Program-made: the position numbers and the translations under genes
The notes under the pieces: generated by a model
The model's database searches: none
What the model was told of the DNA's origin: nothing
Seen by the model: only the letters and a program-made list of their open reading frames with translations
Part shown: one piece after another, positions 50,806 to 59,900 of the stretch
How positions within the stretch are numbered: the first letter of the stretch is position 1
Layout of the letters: each line of letters starts with the position of its first letter
Assembly (NCBI RefSeq): GCF_014384745.1
Contig: NZ_JACRSO010000001.1
Location: forward strand, 930,001 to 994,000
Length of the DNA stretch: 64,000 nt
From: Luoshenia tenuis
GTDB taxonomy: Bacteria > Bacillota > Clostridia > Christensenellales > GCA-900066905
Reading direction: 5' to 3'

Positions 50806-51435
50806 TTATTTCGTTCCGAACAGACGATCCCCCGCGTCCCCCAGTCCGGGCACGATATAGCTATGGTCGTTGAGTTTTTCATCCACCGCCGCCACGAAAA
50901 TATCCACATCCGGATGGTCGGCGCGCACCCGCTCAATCCCCTCGGGCGCGGCGATCAGGTTGACCAGCTTGATGCTCTTGCAGCCGCGCTGCTTGATAAA
51001 TTCGATAGCCGCGCTGGCAGACCCGCCCGTAGCCAGCATGGGATCGACCACGATCAGGTCTCGCTCCTGGGCGTCCACCGGCAATTTACAGTAGTATTCC
51101 ACGGGTTTAAGCGTTTCCGGGTCGCGGTACAGGCCGATATGGCCCACCTTGGCCGCCGGCACCAGCCGCAAAAAACCGTTGACCATGCCCAGCCCCGCGC
51201 GCATGATCGGCACCACGCCGATCATCCTCCCGGCCAGCACCTTGCTTTTGGTGGTGGTGATCGGCGTTTCGATCTCCACCTCCCGCAGCTGCATATCCCG
51301 GGTGACCTCGTAAGCCATCAGCATAGCCACTTCGTCCACCAGTTCGCGGAAATCCTTTGACGTGGTATCTTTATCCCGGATCATCGTCAGCTTATGCTGG
51401 ATGAGCGGGTGGTCAAATACATAGAGTCTGCCCAC
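50806..51435 (-). CDS. upp: Uracil phosphoribosyltransferase
   Basis: 209 residues, the normal family length. Opening VGRLYVFDHPLIQHKLTMIRD and the PRPP-binding motif VDPMLATGGSASAAI near residue 127-141. Converts uracil and PRPP to UMP. GTG start at 51435 after AAGGAGG (11 bases), preferred over an upstream TTG that lies inside the ribosome site. In B. subtilis upp directly precedes the atp operon; here a V-type operon follows. Confidence 0.96.
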   Translation of the reverse strand: MGRLYVFDHPLIQHKLTMIRDKDTTSKDFRELVDEVAMLMAYEVTRDMQLREVEIETPITTTKSKVLAGRMIGVVPIMRAGLGMVNGFLRLVPAAKVGHIGLYRDPETLKPVEYYCKLPVDAQERDLIVVDPMLATGGSASAAIEFIKQRGCKSIKLVNLIAAPEGIERVRADHPDVDIFVAAVDEKLNDHSYIVPGLGDAGDRLFGTK

Positions 51436-51467
51436 TTTACCGTCTGCCTCCTTCAAGCTTGTCCCGC

Positions 51468-51914
51468 CTATTTGGAATACATCTTTTCGATCTGCGCGAT
51501 CTTATCTACACGGCGCTGGTGGCGTCCGCCCTCAAACTCCGTTTCCAAAAAGGTCTTTACGATCTCCAGCGCCAGCCCCTCGCCCAGCACCCGGTCGCCC
51601 ATGGCCAAAATATTGGCGTCGTTATGCAGCCGCGTGTACTTGGCCGAATATACATCCCCGCACAGCGCCGCGCGGATGCCCGGCACCTTGTTGGCCGAGA
51701 TGCTTATCCCAATGCCGGTGCCGCAAATCAAAATACCCCGATCAGCCTCGCCGGCCACAATCGCTTGCGCCACCTTCAAGGCTTGGTCAGGGTAATCCAC
51801 AGAATCGGTATTAAAACAGCCGTAATCCTTAAAGGGAATCTGCTGCTCCTCTAAATATTTTCGTACGACTTCCTTGAGCGGAAATCCTGCATGGTCACTT
51901 CCTAAAGCAATCAT
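51468..51914 (-). CDS. rpiB: Ribose-5-phosphate isomerase B
   Basis: 148 residues, RpiB/LacAB family: MIALGSDHAGFPLKEVVRKYL at the start, VAQAIVAGEADRGILICGTGIG with catalytic Cys, HNDANILAMGDRV. Interconverts ribose 5-phosphate and ribulose 5-phosphate. ATG at 51914 after AAAAGGGGGTG. Confidence 0.96.
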   Translation of the reverse strand: MIALGSDHAGFPLKEVVRKYLEEQQIPFKDYGCFNTDSVDYPDQALKVAQAIVAGEADRGILICGTGIGISISANKVPGIRAALCGDVYSAKYTRLHNDANILAMGDRVLGEGLALEIVKTFLETEFEGGRHQRRVDKIAQIEKMYSK

Positions 51915-51942
51915 GCTTTCACCCCCTTTTATTCGTTAGACA

Positions 51943-51961
51943 TGCTAAAATGGCTTTAGCA
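51943..51961. repeat. Palindrome in the rpiB leader
   Basis: TGCTAAA-ATGGC-TTTAGCA, seven perfect pairs, between the rpiB promoter and its ribosome site: small operator or RNA hairpin. Confidence 0.4.
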
Positions 51962-51971
51962 CTCCTAAAAT

Positions 51972-52000
51972 ATTATAACGTATTTAAAAAGGGGGTGCAA
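51972..52000 (-). promoter_or_regulatory. rpiB-upp-V-ATPase promoter candidate
   Basis: Minus strand TATAAT (51977-51972) with TTGCAC 17 bases upstream, in the only sizable gap (92 bases) between ywlE and rpiB. It could drive rpiB, upp and the ATPase genes. Confidence 0.6.
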
Positions 52001-52006
52001 CCGCAA

Positions 52007-52456
52007 TTATTCCTGCATCAATATCTTTTTGACGAATTTTTTGATGTATTTTTCCAATAATACGGCGCAATTTTCATAAACCTGCTCATCCCCGCCATAC
52101 GGGTCGGGAATATCCTTGGTGCTTCCGCAAAAAAACTCACGGAAGGAATAGATCTTGCGGTCCAGGTCCGCCTCCTCAAAGGCATCCCGCAGCACCTCGG
52201 CCTGGCCCTGCTCCATACAGATCACCAGATGCGCCCGTTCGATCATCTCCCGGGTCACCTGCTTGGCCTCATGGTCGCTTAGGTCAATACCCCGCCGCTT
52301 CATCGCCTCCACCGCATAAGGGTTGGCTTCCTCGCCCGGAAAGGCCGAGATCCCGGCGGAGGCCGCCGTTACACCGGGCAGCAGCTGCGCCCCCAGCAGG
52401 GCCGCAGCCATAGGACTTCGGCAGGTGTTGCCAGTACAGATAAACAAAATTTCCAT
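52007..52456 (-). CDS. ywlE: Low-molecular-weight protein phosphatase (YwlE-like)
   Basis: 149 residues. P-loop CTGNTCRS at 8-15 (C-x5-R), general-acid Asp in the DPYGGDEQVY segment. The Thr in the loop (CTGNT rather than the CxGNI of tyrosine phosphatases) and synteny with tsaC and rpiB as in B. subtilis suggest a protein-arginine phosphatase counteracting McsB. ATG at 52456, 14 bases after tsaC. Confidence 0.9.
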   Translation of the reverse strand: MEILFICTGNTCRSPMAAALLGAQLLPGVTAASAGISAFPGEEANPYAVEAMKRRGIDLSDHEAKQVTREMIERAHLVICMEQGQAEVLRDAFEEADLDRKIYSFREFFCGSTKDIPDPYGGDEQVYENCAVLLEKYIKKFVKKILMQE

Positions 52457-52470
52457 GGGTCGAACTATCC

Positions 52471-53532
52471 CTATCCTTTCACGATCTTATAGCCCGCGGC
52501 GCGCACCAGCCGGTTCATGATGGCCAGACCGACGCCCTGGGCCTCTACCGTTTCACAAAATACCGCATCATAGCCGCGCCGGTCCATCTCCCGCAGGGCG
52601 GCAAACAGGTTGTGGGCGATGCTCTCGGGCTGGGCACGCTTGCCCAGCGGGTAAAACGCCCGCTCCCCGTAGATATCCTTGAGTTCCTCCGTCCCCAAAA
52701 TGCAGGGGCGATTCCCCTTAGCCAATGCTTCGTCATACAGCTGTGCAGCGCGGCGCGCCATGGCCTCGGGCGCTCCTTCTACCAGCACCACCTGGGCCTT
52801 GGGCGCATAGTGCTTATACTTCATCCCTGGGGAACGCGCCTCCCCTTCCAGGGGCTTTAACGCCGCCTGATGCACCCGGACCGGCATGCCCAGCGCCTGC
52901 TCCAGCATCCCCTGCGTTACGCCGCCCGGCCGCAGGATCAGCGGCCCATCGCTTACATCCAGCACCGTGGATTCTACGCCTACCCCGCACGCGCCGCCAT
53001 CCAGAATCAGGGGCACGCGCCCCTGCATATCCGCATAAACGTCCTGCGCGTTGGTCGGGCTGGGGCGCCCGCTCCGGTTGGCCGAGGGCGCGGCGATGGG
53101 GCAGCCCGCCCGCTCGATCAGCGCCTGCGCTACCGGATGACTGGGGAAGCGCACCGCTACCGTATCCAAGCCCGCCGTCACCGCATCGGGCACTGCGCCG
53201 CTTTTGGGGAATACGATGGTCAGCGGGCCGGGCCAAAAGGCCTCCATCGCCCGCCTGGCCAGCGGCGGTATTCGCGCCACCAGCGGCTCCACGCCCCTCA
53301 TATCGCACACGTGCGCGATCAGCGGATTATCCCCCGGCCGCCCCTTGGCCGCAAAGATCTTTTGCACCGCCTGGCCGCACAGGGCGTTTGCCCCCAGCCC
53401 ATATACCGTTTCGGTGGGGAAAGCCACCAGCTCCCCCCTTCGGATCAATTCCGCAGCCGCCAGCATCGCGCCGGGTGCGTCATACGCCAGTATGCGCGTT
53501 TGCACTTCCGCTTCCCGCGCCCAATTTTCCAC
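52471..53532 (-). CDS. tsaC: Threonylcarbamoyl-AMP synthase (Sua5/YwlC)
   Basis: 353 residues, Sua5-type: YrdC domain in residues 20-215 (LVAFPTETVYGLGANAL, PGDNPLIAHVCD, PSANRSGRPSPTNA) and a C-terminal Sua5 domain (SPGMKYKHYAPKAQVVLVEG). Makes threonylcarbamoyl-adenylate for tRNA t6A37. GTG at 53532 after AAAGGAGG. Confidence 0.95.
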   Translation of the reverse strand: MENWAREAEVQTRILAYDAPGAMLAAAELIRRGELVAFPTETVYGLGANALCGQAVQKIFAAKGRPGDNPLIAHVCDMRGVEPLVARIPPLARRAMEAFWPGPLTIVFPKSGAVPDAVTAGLDTVAVRFPSHPVAQALIERAGCPIAAPSANRSGRPSPTNAQDVYADMQGRVPLILDGGACGVGVESTVLDVSDGPLILRPGGVTQGMLEQALGMPVRVHQAALKPLEGEARSPGMKYKHYAPKAQVVLVEGAPEAMARRAAQLYDEALAKGNRPCILGTEELKDIYGERAFYPLGKRAQPESIAHNLFAALREMDRRGYDAVFCETVEAQGVGLAIMNRLVRAAGYKIVKG

Positions 53533-53554
53533 CCTGAAAGCCTCCTTTAAGGCA

Positions 53555-54292
53555 TTATAACAATACCGCTACTGCCAACCCCACAGCCAGCCCACCGGCC
53601 AGCGCCAATCCGTTTAGCGGCCCGCGCGCGGCCTCTATGCCCTCTGCCAGCAGCGCCGTACAGATGATATAGACCATCGCCCCGCCGGCAAAACTCAGGC
53701 ACAGCGCCACGAAATAGGGCGAAATACCGCCCAGCGCGTCGCCGATAAAGGCGCCTGCCGCCGTGGGCGCGCCCGCCAGCAGCGCCATGCCCATTACGCG
53801 CCACTTGCCCATTTGGGCCATCCGCAGCGGGATGCCCAGAATAAGCCCCTCGGGCAGATCGTGCAAAGCGATCAGCATCGCCAACGCAAAGCCGTATTCT
53901 ATCTCCACCTGCATCCCAGAGCCAATGGCCAGCCCCTCAGGCAGGTTATGCGCCGCAATGCCCAGCGCCATTAATAGCCCCGTCCGGCCGATGCCGCTAT
54001 GCAGCTTTGCCGTCGCCTGCCGGCGGTAAAGAAACGAGTCGGCGCCCGCCATGCAGAACGCCCCCAGCAGGATGCCTGCGACCCCAGTCCACAGCCCGCC
54101 CAGCGCCATGGCGCCGGGCAGCAGGTCAAAGCAGGAGACCGCCAGCATCAGCCCAGCCGCTCCGCTTAAGGTAACGGCCACCAGCCGGTTGCCCGGCATG
54201 CGGCGGATCGAGAAAGCCAAAAGCCCGCCTAATCCCGTGCCGAACACCCCGCTAAAAGCGCCCAACAGCGCCGAAAAGCCCTCTGTTTCCAT
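53555..54292 (-). CDS. ZIP-family divalent metal transporter
   Basis: 245 residues, about eight helices, with the paired metal motifs AAHNLPEGLAIG and ALHDLPEGLILG in helices 4 and 5. Likely takes up zinc or a related metal. Lies between prfA and tsaC, co-directional and close to both. ATG at 54292. Confidence 0.92.
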   Translation of the reverse strand: METEGFSALLGAFSGVFGTGLGGLLAFSIRRMPGNRLVAVTLSGAAGLMLAVSCFDLLPGAMALGGLWTGVAGILLGAFCMAGADSFLYRRQATAKLHSGIGRTGLLMALGIAAHNLPEGLAIGSGMQVEIEYGFALAMLIALHDLPEGLILGIPLRMAQMGKWRVMGMALLAGAPTAAGAFIGDALGGISPYFVALCLSFAGGAMVYIICTALLAEGIEAARGPLNGLALAGGLAVGLAVAVLL

Positions 54293-54350
54293 ACCAGGCC
54301 CCCTTCCTCTTAAGGAAGGTATATGGCCGGTCCCGCGGGGTTATACGCGA

Positions 54351-55430
54351 TTAGTCCTGGGCGCTGTTAAGCGCCTCCAGCTGCGCCTGCTGGTCTGCCA
54401 GCGCCAGCGCGTCTAGCATCTCATCCAGGTCCCCATCTAAAAAGGCTTCCAGTTGGTAGACCGTCAGGTTGATCCGGTGGTCGGTAATGCGCCCCTGGGG
54501 GAAATTATAGGTACGGATGCGTTCGCTCCGGTCGCCCGAGCCGATCTGGCTGCGCCGGTTTTCACTGTAGGCGGAGTCCTTCTGCTGGCGGTAATAATCC
54601 AGCAGCTTGGCCCGCAGCATACGCATGGCCGTTTCGCGGTTTTGTATCTGGCTGCGCTCATTCTGGCAGGCCACCACGATCCCCGTGGGCATATGGGTAA
54701 TGCGCACGGCGGATTCGGTCTTGTTTACGTGCTGGCCACCCGCGCCGCCGGAACGGTAGGTATCGATCTTTAAATCCGTTTGGTTAATCTCCACATCCAC
54801 ATCCTCCGCCTCCGGCAGCACGGCTACCGTAGCCGCCGAGGTGTGGATGCGCCCGCCGGATTCAGTGGAAGGGATGCGCTGCACCCGGTGTACGCCGCTT
54901 TCATACTTCAGGCGGGAAAACGCGCCCTTGGCATTGATCAGCACCACCGCTTCCTTCACGCCGCCCAGCTCGGTCTCATTCAAGGCCGAAACCTCGTATT
55001 TCCAGTTATGCCGCTCCGCATAGCGGATGTACATCCGCATCAGATCCATGCCAAACAGCGCGGCCTCCTCGCCGCCCGTGCCCGCGCGGATCTCCAGCAC
55101 CACGCTCTTGTCGTCCTGCGGGTCCCGGGGCAGCAGCATGCGCTGCAGCTCTTCCTCCATGGGGGCCACCTGGGGCTCCAGCTCTTCGATCTCGGAGAGC
55201 ACCATCTCCCGCAGTTCCGGGTCATCCTCAGCCTCCAGCATCTCCCGCGCCTCCTGCAGGCTGGTTAGCACCGTCCGGTACGCCTTGGTCTTTTCCACCA
55301 CAGGCTCCAGCTCGCTCATCTCCCGCATCATGCCCCGCCATTCTTCCTGGTTGGCGATCACTTCGGGTTTGGCCGTCTCCTCGCTTAAAAACTGGTACCG
55401 CTCTTCAATTGGAATCAGCTTGTCTAACAA
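54351..55430 (-). CDS. prfA: Peptide chain release factor 1
   Basis: 359 residues, RF1: GGQ at about 230-235 in GGAGGQHVNKTES, preceded by RVQRIPSTESGGRIHTS, N-terminal coiled coil. Recognises UAA/UAG stops. TTG start at 55430 with GAGGTGG upstream. Methylated on the GGQ glutamine by PrmC, its upstream neighbour. Confidence 0.97.
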   Translation of the reverse strand: MLDKLIPIEERYQFLSEETAKPEVIANQEEWRGMMREMSELEPVVEKTKAYRTVLTSLQEAREMLEAEDDPELREMVLSEIEELEPQVAPMEEELQRMLLPRDPQDDKSVVLEIRAGTGGEEAALFGMDLMRMYIRYAERHNWKYEVSALNETELGGVKEAVVLINAKGAFSRLKYESGVHRVQRIPSTESGGRIHTSAATVAVLPEAEDVDVEINQTDLKIDTYRSGGAGGQHVNKTESAVRITHMPTGIVVACQNERSQIQNRETAMRMLRAKLLDYYRQQKDSAYSENRRSQIGSGDRSERIRTYNFPQGRITDHRINLTVYQLEAFLDGDLDEMLDALALADQQAQLEALNSAQD

Positions 55431-55455
55431 CTTGCCACCTCTGTATCAGGGCCGC

Positions 55456-56322
55456 TTATTCGGCCGTATTTTTCCATTGTCCCGCGCAGCCGCGCAGGTT
55501 TCCCGACAGGTCGGGGAAGTTTTCCACGTTCTGAAAGCCGGCCTGGCGCAGCATCCGGCAAAGCAGGTCGGCCTGCCCATCCCCCGCCTCCAGCACGAGA
55601 TACCCGCCGGGCGCCAGGTGTTGGGCGGCCTGTTCGATGATGCGGTGATAAAAATCGAACCCGTCCGAGCCGCCGTTGAGCGCCAGCTCCGGTTCAAAGT
55701 CCCGCACTTCTTTTTGCAGGTGCGGAATCTGCGAGCGCGGAATATAGGGCGGGTTGGATACGATCAGGTCAAAGGTCTCCCCCTGCACCGCCTCCCAAAG
55801 GTCGCCCTGGGCAAAGCGCATCAGGTCGGATACGCCGCACTTGAGCGCATTGGCCTTGGCCATTTCAATACAGGATGGGTCGATATCCGCGCAGGTCACC
55901 CGGGCCTTAGGCAGCTGTACCGCCATGACCACGCCGATGCAGCCCGAGCCGCAGCATAGATCCAATATATGGGGCTGGTCTATCTCCAGCTTGTCCGCGC
56001 AGCCCATCGCGTATTCACATACCGATTCGGTATCCTGCCGGGGGATCAGCACCCCCGGGCGCACCGAGATATCCAGCCCCATAAAGGCCTGGCGCCCGGT
56101 AATATACTGCAGCGGCATGCGCTTGCAGCGCTGCTCGATATAGCTGTCAAATACCTGCTGCTGCTCGGGGGTCAGCACCTCGCCCGAGTGCATGCGCATG
56201 GTCATCACATCCGTGCGCAGCGCAAAGGCCAGCAGCTCCCGCGCATCGTACAGCGGCGAGGGTACGTTCTGCGCGCGCAAAAGCGCTACCGCCTCTAAAA
56301 TCGCCTGTCTGCGGGTACTCAT
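55456..56322 (-). CDS. prmC: Release factor glutamine methyltransferase
   Basis: 288 residues; SAM-binding ILDLCCGSGCIGVVMA and catalytic NPPYIPRS. Methylates the GGQ Gln of RF1/RF2. ATG at 56322 with GGAGGTG; starts directly after the DUF1385 stop and is 25 bases before prfA. Confidence 0.96.
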   Translation of the reverse strand: MSTRRQAILEAVALLRAQNVPSPLYDARELLAFALRTDVMTMRMHSGEVLTPEQQQVFDSYIEQRCKRMPLQYITGRQAFMGLDISVRPGVLIPRQDTESVCEYAMGCADKLEIDQPHILDLCCGSGCIGVVMAVQLPKARVTCADIDPSCIEMAKANALKCGVSDLMRFAQGDLWEAVQGETFDLIVSNPPYIPRSQIPHLQKEVRDFEPELALNGGSDGFDFYHRIIEQAAQHLAPGGYLVLEAGDGQADLLCRMLRQAGFQNVENFPDLSGNLRGCAGQWKNTAE

Positions 56323-57324
56323 CTATACACCTCCGGTTTGTTCCAGTTCCATTCGCATATCAGGTCGCGGGCTGGCCGCCTCCGCAGCGCATTGCGCGGC
56401 CATAAATGCGTCGTAATCCTCCGTTGTTTCCGCCTGCCCATCGGCCGCTTTAAACGCGGCGATGGCCACCTCCAGCATGCTATCGTCCGGCACACGGGTG
56501 GTCAGTCGCTGCAGCTGCATCCCCGGCCAGCGCAGCGCCCTGCATACGGGGTTTTCATGCTTAGCCAAAAACTTTAACACTTCATAGGAAATGCCCGTTA
56601 CCACCGGCAGCAGCGCCACCCGGCCCACCACCTGTATCCACAGCTCGTCCGAGCGGATGACCGAGAATACCAGAATGGAGATCATCATCACAATCAGCAA
56701 AAAGCTGGTGCCGCACCGGGGATGCAGTCGGCTTTGCTTGCGGGCGTTCTCCACGGTCAGCGGCAGCTCGTTTTCATAGGTAAAAATCGTCATGTGTTCT
56801 GCCCCATGGTACTGAAAAACCCGCTGGATCTCCTTCATCCGAGCCGTCAGCCACAGGTAGAGAAAGAAGATGACCAGCCTGACCGCCCCCGTGCACAGGC
56901 TGCGCACCATGGGGTCCACCCATCCCGCCATCCATTGTGTGGCCAGCGAGGGCAGGATAAAAAACAGTCCGATGGCCAGTGCCAGCCCTAGGACCATGGC
57001 CGTCCCCATCATAATGCTGTCGGCCGATTTACCCGTCTTCCCGGATATCCACTGGGAGAAACGCCCCGGCTCCTCCTCTTCCAGGCCCAACATACTGGTC
57101 GCCTTGGTGAAGGTAAACACACCCATGCGCAGCATATCGATAAAGTTGATGACGCCCCTTACGATAGGGCACTTCATCACCCAACCCTTACGCGTCTTCG
57201 TCTCCGAAACATGCAGGGCAATACGGCCATCCTCCTTGCGTACGGCAATGGCCAAAAGTTGGGGCGAGCGCATCATTACGCCCTCCAATACGGCCTGCCC
57301 GCCAATTGAACTTACCTTTTGCAT
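56323..57324 (-). CDS. DUF1385 membrane protein
   Basis: 333 residues from ATG at 57324. IGGQAVLEGVMMRSP at the N-terminus and FQYHGAEHMTIFTYE plus LHPRCGTSFLLIVMMISI are the DUF1385 hallmarks; four or so membrane helices. Conserved in Clostridia beside rpmE and prmC/prfA, role unknown, possibly metal-linked through the His and Cys residues. Confidence 0.92.
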   Translation of the reverse strand: MQKVSSIGGQAVLEGVMMRSPQLLAIAVRKEDGRIALHVSETKTRKGWVMKCPIVRGVINFIDMLRMGVFTFTKATSMLGLEEEEPGRFSQWISGKTGKSADSIMMGTAMVLGLALAIGLFFILPSLATQWMAGWVDPMVRSLCTGAVRLVIFFLYLWLTARMKEIQRVFQYHGAEHMTIFTYENELPLTVENARKQSRLHPRCGTSFLLIVMMISILVFSVIRSDELWIQVVGRVALLPVVTGISYEVLKFLAKHENPVCRALRWPGMQLQRLTTRVPDDSMLEVAIAAFKAADGQAETTEDYDAFMAAQCAAEAASPRPDMRMELEQTGGV

Positions 57325-57452
57325 TTGCTCCCCTTTCAAACCCGGACCCCGGGTTTGTCACCATCTGTAATCTTCATCTTTTTATCATAGCACAAACAGG
57401 GGAGGATACAAAAGAGGCCACGAATAAATTCTATCCACCTTTGGGGATACGA

Positions 57453-57484
57453 CAAAAAACAGGCCGGGAAAAATCCCAGCCTGT
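57453..57484 (-). terminator. Terminator after rpmE
   Basis: On the minus strand ACAGGCTGGGA / TCCCGGCCTGT (one G-U pair) with loop TTTT, followed by TTTTTTGTC. Confidence 0.9.
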
Positions 57485-57504
57485 ATTTCCGTCCAACGTG
57501 CATC

Positions 57505-57702
57505 TTACAGCCCGTAGCGCTTTTTGAAGCGATCTACACGGCCGCCGGTATCCACCAGCTTCTGTTTGCCGGTGTAGAACGGATGGCACTTCGAGCAAAT
57601 TTCAACTTTCAGTTCCTTTTCGACCGAGCCGGTCTCGAAGGTCTCGCCGCACTGGCAGCGAACAATCGCCTTCCCAAACTTCGGATGAATGCCTTCCTTC
57701 AT
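57505..57702 (-). CDS. rpmE: 50S ribosomal protein L31, zinc-binding form
   Basis: 65 residues with the four zinc cysteines of the C+ type (RCQCGETF and ICSKCHPFYTG) and the C-terminus GGRVDRFKKRYGL. ATG at 57702 after GAAGAGGTGAG. Confidence 0.97.
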   Translation of the reverse strand: MKEGIHPKFGKAIVRCQCGETFETGSVEKELKVEICSKCHPFYTGKQKLVDTGGRVDRFKKRYGL

Positions 57703-57769
57703 CAGAACTCACCTCTTCCGCGCCACAGGTAATGACGTGTAACAGCACGTCCTAAATGGCTGCTTTGAT

Positions 57770-57797
57770 ATTATACCATATGCCGGTCAAAATGCAA
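57770..57797 (-). promoter_or_regulatory. rpmE promoter and leader
   Basis: TTGCAT (57797-57792), 16 bases, extended -10 TGG-TATAAT (TATAAT 57775-57770). The 60-base leader contains a hairpin GACGTG-CTGTTA-CACGTC; ribosomal protein L31 leaders often mediate feedback, so this may be such an element. Confidence 0.6.
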
Positions 57798-57810
57798 GCA
57801 GTTTTTTTAT

Positions 57811-59679
57811 TTATTTCGGGATCGCGTAGCCTTCCTTTTCCATCATGCCCACCCAGTCGTTCAGTTTGACCAAGAATTCCTCATTATTACGGGTCTTTTC
57901 CATCATGGTCAACAACTGCTCGGCGGCCGAGGCGTTGTTGCAGCCCGAAAGCAGCTTGCGGATGCGCAGCACGCCTTCCAGCTCCTTAGGCGTAAGCAAA
58001 AGCTCTTCCCGCCGGGTGCCCGAGCGGTTCAGGTCGATGGCCGGGAAAATGCGCCGCTCCGAAAGCGAACGATCCAGGTGCAGTTCCATGTTGCCCGTGC
58101 CTTTGAACTCCTCGTAGATGATATCGTCCATACGGCTGCCCGTATCCACCAGCGCAGTGGCCAATATCGTCAGGCTTCCTCCGTTTTCGATATTGCGCGC
58201 GGCGCCAAAAAACCGTTTGGGCCGGTAGAGCGCGCCCGGGTCCAAGCCGCCGGAGAGCGAGCGCCCTGTAGGCTGTATGGTCAAGTTATACGCCCGCGCC
58301 AGACGCGTGATGGAGTCCAGCAGGATCACCACGTCCTGTCCCTGCTCTACGCGGCGCTGCGCGTGTTCTAAAACCATCTCCACCACCCGCGTGTGGTGTT
58401 CTGGCATCTGGTCAAAGGTGGAATAGATCACTTCGCCCCGGGTGGAGCGCTGCATATCCGTAACTTCCTCCGGCCGCTCATCGATCAGCAGCATCATCAG
58501 GTGCGCATCTGGGTGATTGTCGCTGATGCCATTGGCGATTTTTTTAAGCAGCGTGGTTTTGCCCGCCTTGGGCGGGGATACGATCAGGCCGCGCTGGCCC
58601 TTGCCCACGGGCGCGAGCAGGTCCACCAGACGCATGGCCATATCCTTGCTGTTTTTCTGCTCCAGGGTCAGCCGCTCCTCCGGGTAGATCGGCGTCAGCT
58701 GCTCGAAAGGCCGCCGCCCGCGGATGCTCTCCGGGTCCAGGCCGTTGACTGATTCGATATACAGCAGCGCCATATACCGCTCGCCCTCTTTTACCGTACG
58801 GGCCTTTCCACAGATCAAATCCCCTGTTTTAAGCGCAAATTTACGAATTTGCGCCATGGAAATATACACATCCCGGCTGCCGGGCAGATAGTTGTCCGAC
58901 CGCAGGAAGCCGTACCCATCCGGCAAAATCTCCAGCACGCCTTTGGCATCCCCGCACTGTCCGGTGCGGATCCAGTTTTCCACCGGCCGCTGCAGGCGGT
59001 TGGCCTCTTCGCCGCCTTGGGGCTGCTGGCTGGCCTCTTCCGCGTACTGGTTCTGTACTGGCGGCCGGGGCGTATAGCGCTGCGAAGGGGCACGCTGGCC
59101 CTCTCCGGCATTGCTCTGCCAAGCGTCATTTTGCTGCTGATTATAGCGCGGGGCATACCGCGTATTGCTGTTTTGCGGACGCATGCGGCCCTGCATATCG
59201 CTGCGCACATAGCCTCGCTGTGCATTGGGGCGCATATAGGTGCGCTGTTGCAGCCCGCCATCCAAGCTCCGTTCACGTGGTGCGGGGCGGCGCTGCGCAG
59301 ACCTGTAAGGCTCGCTAGGCGCATACCGCTCCACCGGAGTATCCGCTAATTGCACCGTTTCCTGCTCACCGGCAGGCACAACCTCCTCCTGAATCCCTTC
59401 CCGCTCGACAGGCGCAGCCTCTACCGGCTCTATCGTCTGGGCAGGTGCAGACGCCTCAGGACTCTCGGTCTTTCTGGGTCGTCCCCGGCGCTTTACCGGA
59501 GGGACGGCCGGCTGATCCGCCTGCCCCTGGATAGGGGGATTGTCCGCGGCAGATTGTACTTCCATCAATTTATCAATCAATTCTTGTTTGCGATAGCGCG
59601 TAATCGAGCGGATGCCAGCTTGTTGCGCTAACGCGCGCAGCTCTTGCAGGGATTTCCCGCTAAAATCATTTTCCGCCAT
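57811..59679 (-). CDS. rho: Transcription termination factor Rho with disordered N-terminal insertion
   Basis: 622 residues from ATG at 59679 (AGGAG upstream); longer than the usual 420-430. Rho_N domain at 5-45 (LQELRALAQQAGIRSITRYR), then about 190 low-complexity residues rich in Pro, Gln, Arg and Ala that include an AT-hook-like KRRGRPRK near 63-70, then the cold-shock RNA-binding domain from about 243 (KGVLEILPDGYGFLRSDNY) and the RecA-type ATPase (Walker A SPPKAGKTTLLKK, Walker B VVILLDSITRLARAYN). Hexameric RNA helicase that ends transcription. An upstream in-frame GTG adding 29 residues is unlikely. Confidence 0.97.
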   Translation of the reverse strand: MAENDFSGKSLQELRALAQQAGIRSITRYRKQELIDKLMEVQSAADNPPIQGQADQPAVPPVKRRGRPRKTESPEASAPAQTIEPVEAAPVEREGIQEEVVPAGEQETVQLADTPVERYAPSEPYRSAQRRPAPRERSLDGGLQQRTYMRPNAQRGYVRSDMQGRMRPQNSNTRYAPRYNQQQNDAWQSNAGEGQRAPSQRYTPRPPVQNQYAEEASQQPQGGEEANRLQRPVENWIRTGQCGDAKGVLEILPDGYGFLRSDNYLPGSRDVYISMAQIRKFALKTGDLICGKARTVKEGERYMALLYIESVNGLDPESIRGRRPFEQLTPIYPEERLTLEQKNSKDMAMRLVDLLAPVGKGQRGLIVSPPKAGKTTLLKKIANGISDNHPDAHLMMLLIDERPEEVTDMQRSTRGEVIYSTFDQMPEHHTRVVEMVLEHAQRRVEQGQDVVILLDSITRLARAYNLTIQPTGRSLSGGLDPGALYRPKRFFGAARNIENGGSLTILATALVDTGSRMDDIIYEEFKGTGNMELHLDRSLSERRIFPAIDLNRSGTRREELLLTPKELEGVLRIRKLLSGCNNASAAEQLLTMMEKTRNNEEFLVKLNDWVGMMEKEGYAIPK

Positions 59680-59900
59680 AAAGCACTCCTTTCGCCGAAA
59701 ACGCCATGCACACCCTTTTTTCAAGGGTACCACAGCGCAACGCTGTCCTCCATACCGTGTAGTCACAACTCATAAGCCATGAGGAAAGAGGGAACGACCG
59801 CCCTCAGCGTCATTCATTGCCAAACATTTAATTTTAAAATCTTTGACGAGAAGTAGAAAGATATGCCTGCTTTTATGCAGGAACCATTCATCTTTCATAA

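Noticed and set aside
49669..51360. 563-codon plus-strand open frame across ntpI, ntpF and upp
   Set aside because: Opposite three well-supported genes, shadow composition, no family match.
59680..59766. 29-residue extension of Rho from an upstream GTG
   Set aside because: Would precede the well-placed ATG 59679 with its AGGAG site and is rich in Arg/Cys unlike Rho_N.
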